Shown: piece by piece, positions 61,842 to 64,000 of the stretch
Layout: the number at the start of each line of letters is the position of its first letter
Position numbering within the stretch: position 1 is the first letter of the stretch
NCBI GenBank assembly: GCA_018894105.1
Contig: CM032122.1
Coordinates: 20,557,674-20,621,673, forward strand
Reading direction: 5' to 3'
DNA: 64,000 nucleotides
Origin: Jacaranda mimosifolia
Lineage: Eukaryota; Streptophyta; Magnoliopsida; Lamiales; Bignoniaceae
Notes under the pieces: generated by a model
The model's input: only the letters and a program-made list of their open reading frames with translations
What the model was told of the DNA's origin: nothing
Databases searched by the model: none
Made by a program: the position numbers and the translations under genes

Positions 61842-62448
61842 ATGTTATCTAGAGATGGCAACGGGGTGGGTCTGGGGCGGGTTTTACAGGACTTGGGACC
61901 CGTCCCGCCTAAAAATTGAGAAACCCAGGACCCGCCCCGCCTTACCTTTGGACCCGGACTCGGCGGGTTGGACCCGCCTAACTCGTTATTATTTTTTTTT
62001 GTATATATTTTTTATCTTCTTTTCTTCATAATCACTTGAATATACAGATTTTGCTCTAGTGAGTATCGGGTTTGAAAGAATAAAATTGAAACAAGTTAAA
62101 AAAAAAAAAAGAAGCCTTAATTTTCTAATATAGTATTATAACCTAATAAATACTTATACTTATATATAATATATATTGTATGTAATATAATATATAATAT
62201 AAATATATATATGCAATATATATGTTATATATAATATAATATAATATATAATATAAATATATTATATAATATAATATAGGATGGGACCGGGGCGGGTCCA
62301 CCAAGACCCGCTACCCGCCTCGAACCCAGGCGGGTCTTGATAATCAAGACCCGCTACCCGCCTCATCCCCATTTTTTTCACCCCAAACCCGCCCCATTTG
62401 AGGCAGGGCCCCGGTTTACCTGGACCCATTGCCATCCCTAATGTTATC
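61842..62448. mobile_element. non-autonomous hAT-type element hAT-NA4 with target duplications
   Basis: Element 61850-62440 (591 bp). Ends tagagatggcaacggg and, from the right, tagggatggcaatggg; flanks atgttatc at 61842-61849 and 62441-62448 are identical. Clusters of acccgcc/ggcgggt near both ends are probable subterminal sites around an AT core. It splits the MULE-2 transposase; the frame resumes right after it. Confidence 0.93.
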
Positions 62449-64000
62449 GCTCTCTACCATGTTGAAAGAAATCCATAGAGAACACAGTGTGGAACTCGGA
62501 TACCATAAAGCATGGATGGGTAAGAAATTAGCTATGCATGACATCCACGGAGCTGAAAAGGGATCTTATGATAAATTGAGGTGGTACTGTGATGTTGTGA
62601 AGAGAAAAAACCTTAGAAGTATTGTAGACTATGAGATTAACCTAATTAGTCAAAAATTTCATCTGCTATTTATATGTTTCAGTGCCTACCCTATTAGTTT
62701 TCTTACGGGATGCAAGCCATTGATATTCTTAGATGGCACCTATATTAAAAATAAATGTAAAGGAAGCTTACTTAGTGCAGTCAGTAAGGATGCTAATGAT
62801 GACTTATTCACACTAGCATATGCAGTTGTTGACTTTGAAAATGATACTAATTGGAGTAGTTCTACTTTAAGCTAAGAAGTGTCTTAGATTCTCAATATAT
62901 GCTTAGCTTATCAAGGTTTACTTTCTTCTCTAATCGACATCCTAGTCTTCTTAAGGTAATCCCCATGATATTTCCTAGTAGCCACCATGTATATTGCTTG
63001 AGATACTTAGTGAATAACTTCAAGAAATAAGTAAGAACTTTATCTCTACTTGCAAAACAATTATATGAAATAAGTTCTAATTCATAACATATAGTATATT
63101 AACAAATTATTAGTTTAAATTCAAGTATTGAGGAAGTACGACTTACATAACAAGAAGTATTGGGCTTCTGTTTTTATGAAAGTTGTGTATGCTCCTACAA
63201 AGTAGGAGTACACCCGACATATATGCGGCATCTTGGAGTCAACATTGCTTGCCAGAGACTTTATTATGCTGTCTAAGCCACAATGTTGGGCAAATTCCTT
63301 ATTCAGTAGAGATCGATGGGGGGTAACAAACAATAATCAGGTAGAATGTTGAAATAATTGGGTGAAATCGACCCGATTTATGCCAGTTACAGCCATGGTT
63401 TATCACATACGCAAGCAAATAATTGTTGGTCAATTATGTCCTAAATGAGAGAAGAAGTTAGCAATCAATTATATGAATTCTCATACCTTAAAAATTGTCA
63501 TGTCTAGAAGTTGGAGCTTTGAGGAGACTAAGCATAACAAATTGTATGCTGTAGATTTGCAAAGTAAGATTTGTTTGTGTAGAGCGTGGTATATTGATAA
63601 CATAACATGCAAGCATGCTTGTGTTTGTATCAAGTCAAAGCACTTTCACCATATGACTTTACCGATCAATACTACCGAGTTGAGACGTATCAACAAGCAT
63701 AGCAAGCAATGGTAAACCTTATTCCTATTTTTTATTTGCATTTGTTCCCTCTAGATGATGACGGTGTCATTAATGCACCTGATTGTTGATCTCAGTCGGG
63801 TCGTAGAAGGACACAAAGGATTCCATCACAAATTTAGAAACATGTTATTGAGTGTAAATGGTGCGGCAGGATAGGACATAATCATCGAACTTGCAAAGAA
63901 TTAGTAAACTAGCTAATTAGATTAACTTTGATGATATATTACTTGATTTACATTTTCTTTCTATCTTTATTCTTATATAAAGTTTTATCATTATTCACTA

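Larger units (their letters stand above)
48870..63905 (+). pseudogene. MULE-2 transposase, broken by two insertions
   Basis: Segments: PB1-like N-terminus with LYVTLSSDNDVMN and HLTLKMNIIDIQV (about 49060-49150), donor-like AAG|gtaata at 49203, FKDVEEFKIMLKNYVV (50495-50545), MRGHPKANSAWVANIVKDKL (61771-61830), SYDKLRWYCD (62565-62595), the DDE core with GCKPLIFLDGTYIK (first Asp, near 62715-62755) and AYAVVDFENDTNW (62815-62850), [13 protein letters not shown] and [11 protein letters not shown] (62920-63008), NNNQVECxNNWVKSTRFMP (63330-63380), SWIM finger CLCRAWYIDNITCKHACVC (63575-63630) and zinc knuckle CKWCGRIGHNHRTC (63850-63893). Frames change and stops occur, so it is inactive. Confidence 0.88.
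48450..64000 (+). mobile_element. Mutator-like element MULE-2, nested and running off the window
   Basis: Coding remains of a MULE transposase occur in order on the plus strand: N-terminal block (48870-49210), a piece at 50470-50560, then 61760-61848 and 62450-63905. They are separated by an intron with a minisatellite, a complete gypsy element and a hAT-type element. The region around 48450-48560 may hold the left TIR, but its partner lies outside the window, so the left limit is a guess. MULE-2 is not close to MULE-1: their conserved blocks differ at most variable positions. Confidence 0.75.

Noticed and set aside
1..64000. tRNA, rRNA or other structural RNA genes
   Set aside because: No cloverleaf-like or rRNA-like sequence was noticed on either strand, although a covariance-model scan was not possible.

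Overview
This window is nuclear DNA of a flowering plant, almost certainly a eudicot. The evidence is spliced genes with GT-AG introns, plant-only gene families (a G-type lectin receptor kinase, a Nodulin-like/MFS transporter), AT-rich spacers, and a dense load of plant transposons. No species can be named from the sequence alone. Only two genes look intact: a two-exon NFD4-like transporter (40254-43122, minus) and a five-exon gene for RNA polymerase subunit RPB11 (44729-46955, minus). Two further host-type genes are decayed: an S-domain receptor kinase (15678-18707, plus) and a WBP11-like splicing-factor gene (30511-38395, minus).

Layout. 1-1950 is AT-rich spacer. 1950-6880 is a Ty1/copia element on the minus strand that has lost its 5' end. 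6895-11110 holds remains of PIF/Harbinger DNA transposons (transposase plus Myb/SANT-like pieces). 12724-13915 is a non-autonomous hAT-type element. 14287-15570 is an LTR-like block. The receptor kinase pseudogene follows, then a second hAT-type element (18874-19678) and AT-rich spacer. 22931-29961 is an almost complete Mutator-like element (MULE-1) with inverted ends of about 370 bp, a transposase on the minus strand and a small GRF zinc-finger gene on the plus strand; a third hAT-type element with a perfect 8-bp target duplication sits in its transposase. The WBP11-like pseudogene contains a solo LTR (36680-37887) in an intron. The two intact genes follow, then a MITE cluster.

From about 48450 to the end is a second, unrelated MULE (MULE-2, plus). 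It is broken by a 187-bp minisatellite in an apparent intron, by a complete 10,963-bp Ty3/gypsy element of Tat type (50571-61533, target duplication aatag, 690-bp LTRs), by a hairpin-forming inverted repeat next to the insertion, and by a fourth hAT-type element (61850-62440, perfect 8-bp duplication).

The genes do not form an operon or pathway. The two points most worth attention are the MuDR-like arrangement of MULE-1, where an accessory GRF zinc-finger/membrane protein gene faces the transposase, and the antisense gene of the Tat element, which has its own TATA box and a 5' intron. All family assignments were made by reading translations and repeats by eye; no database search was run.
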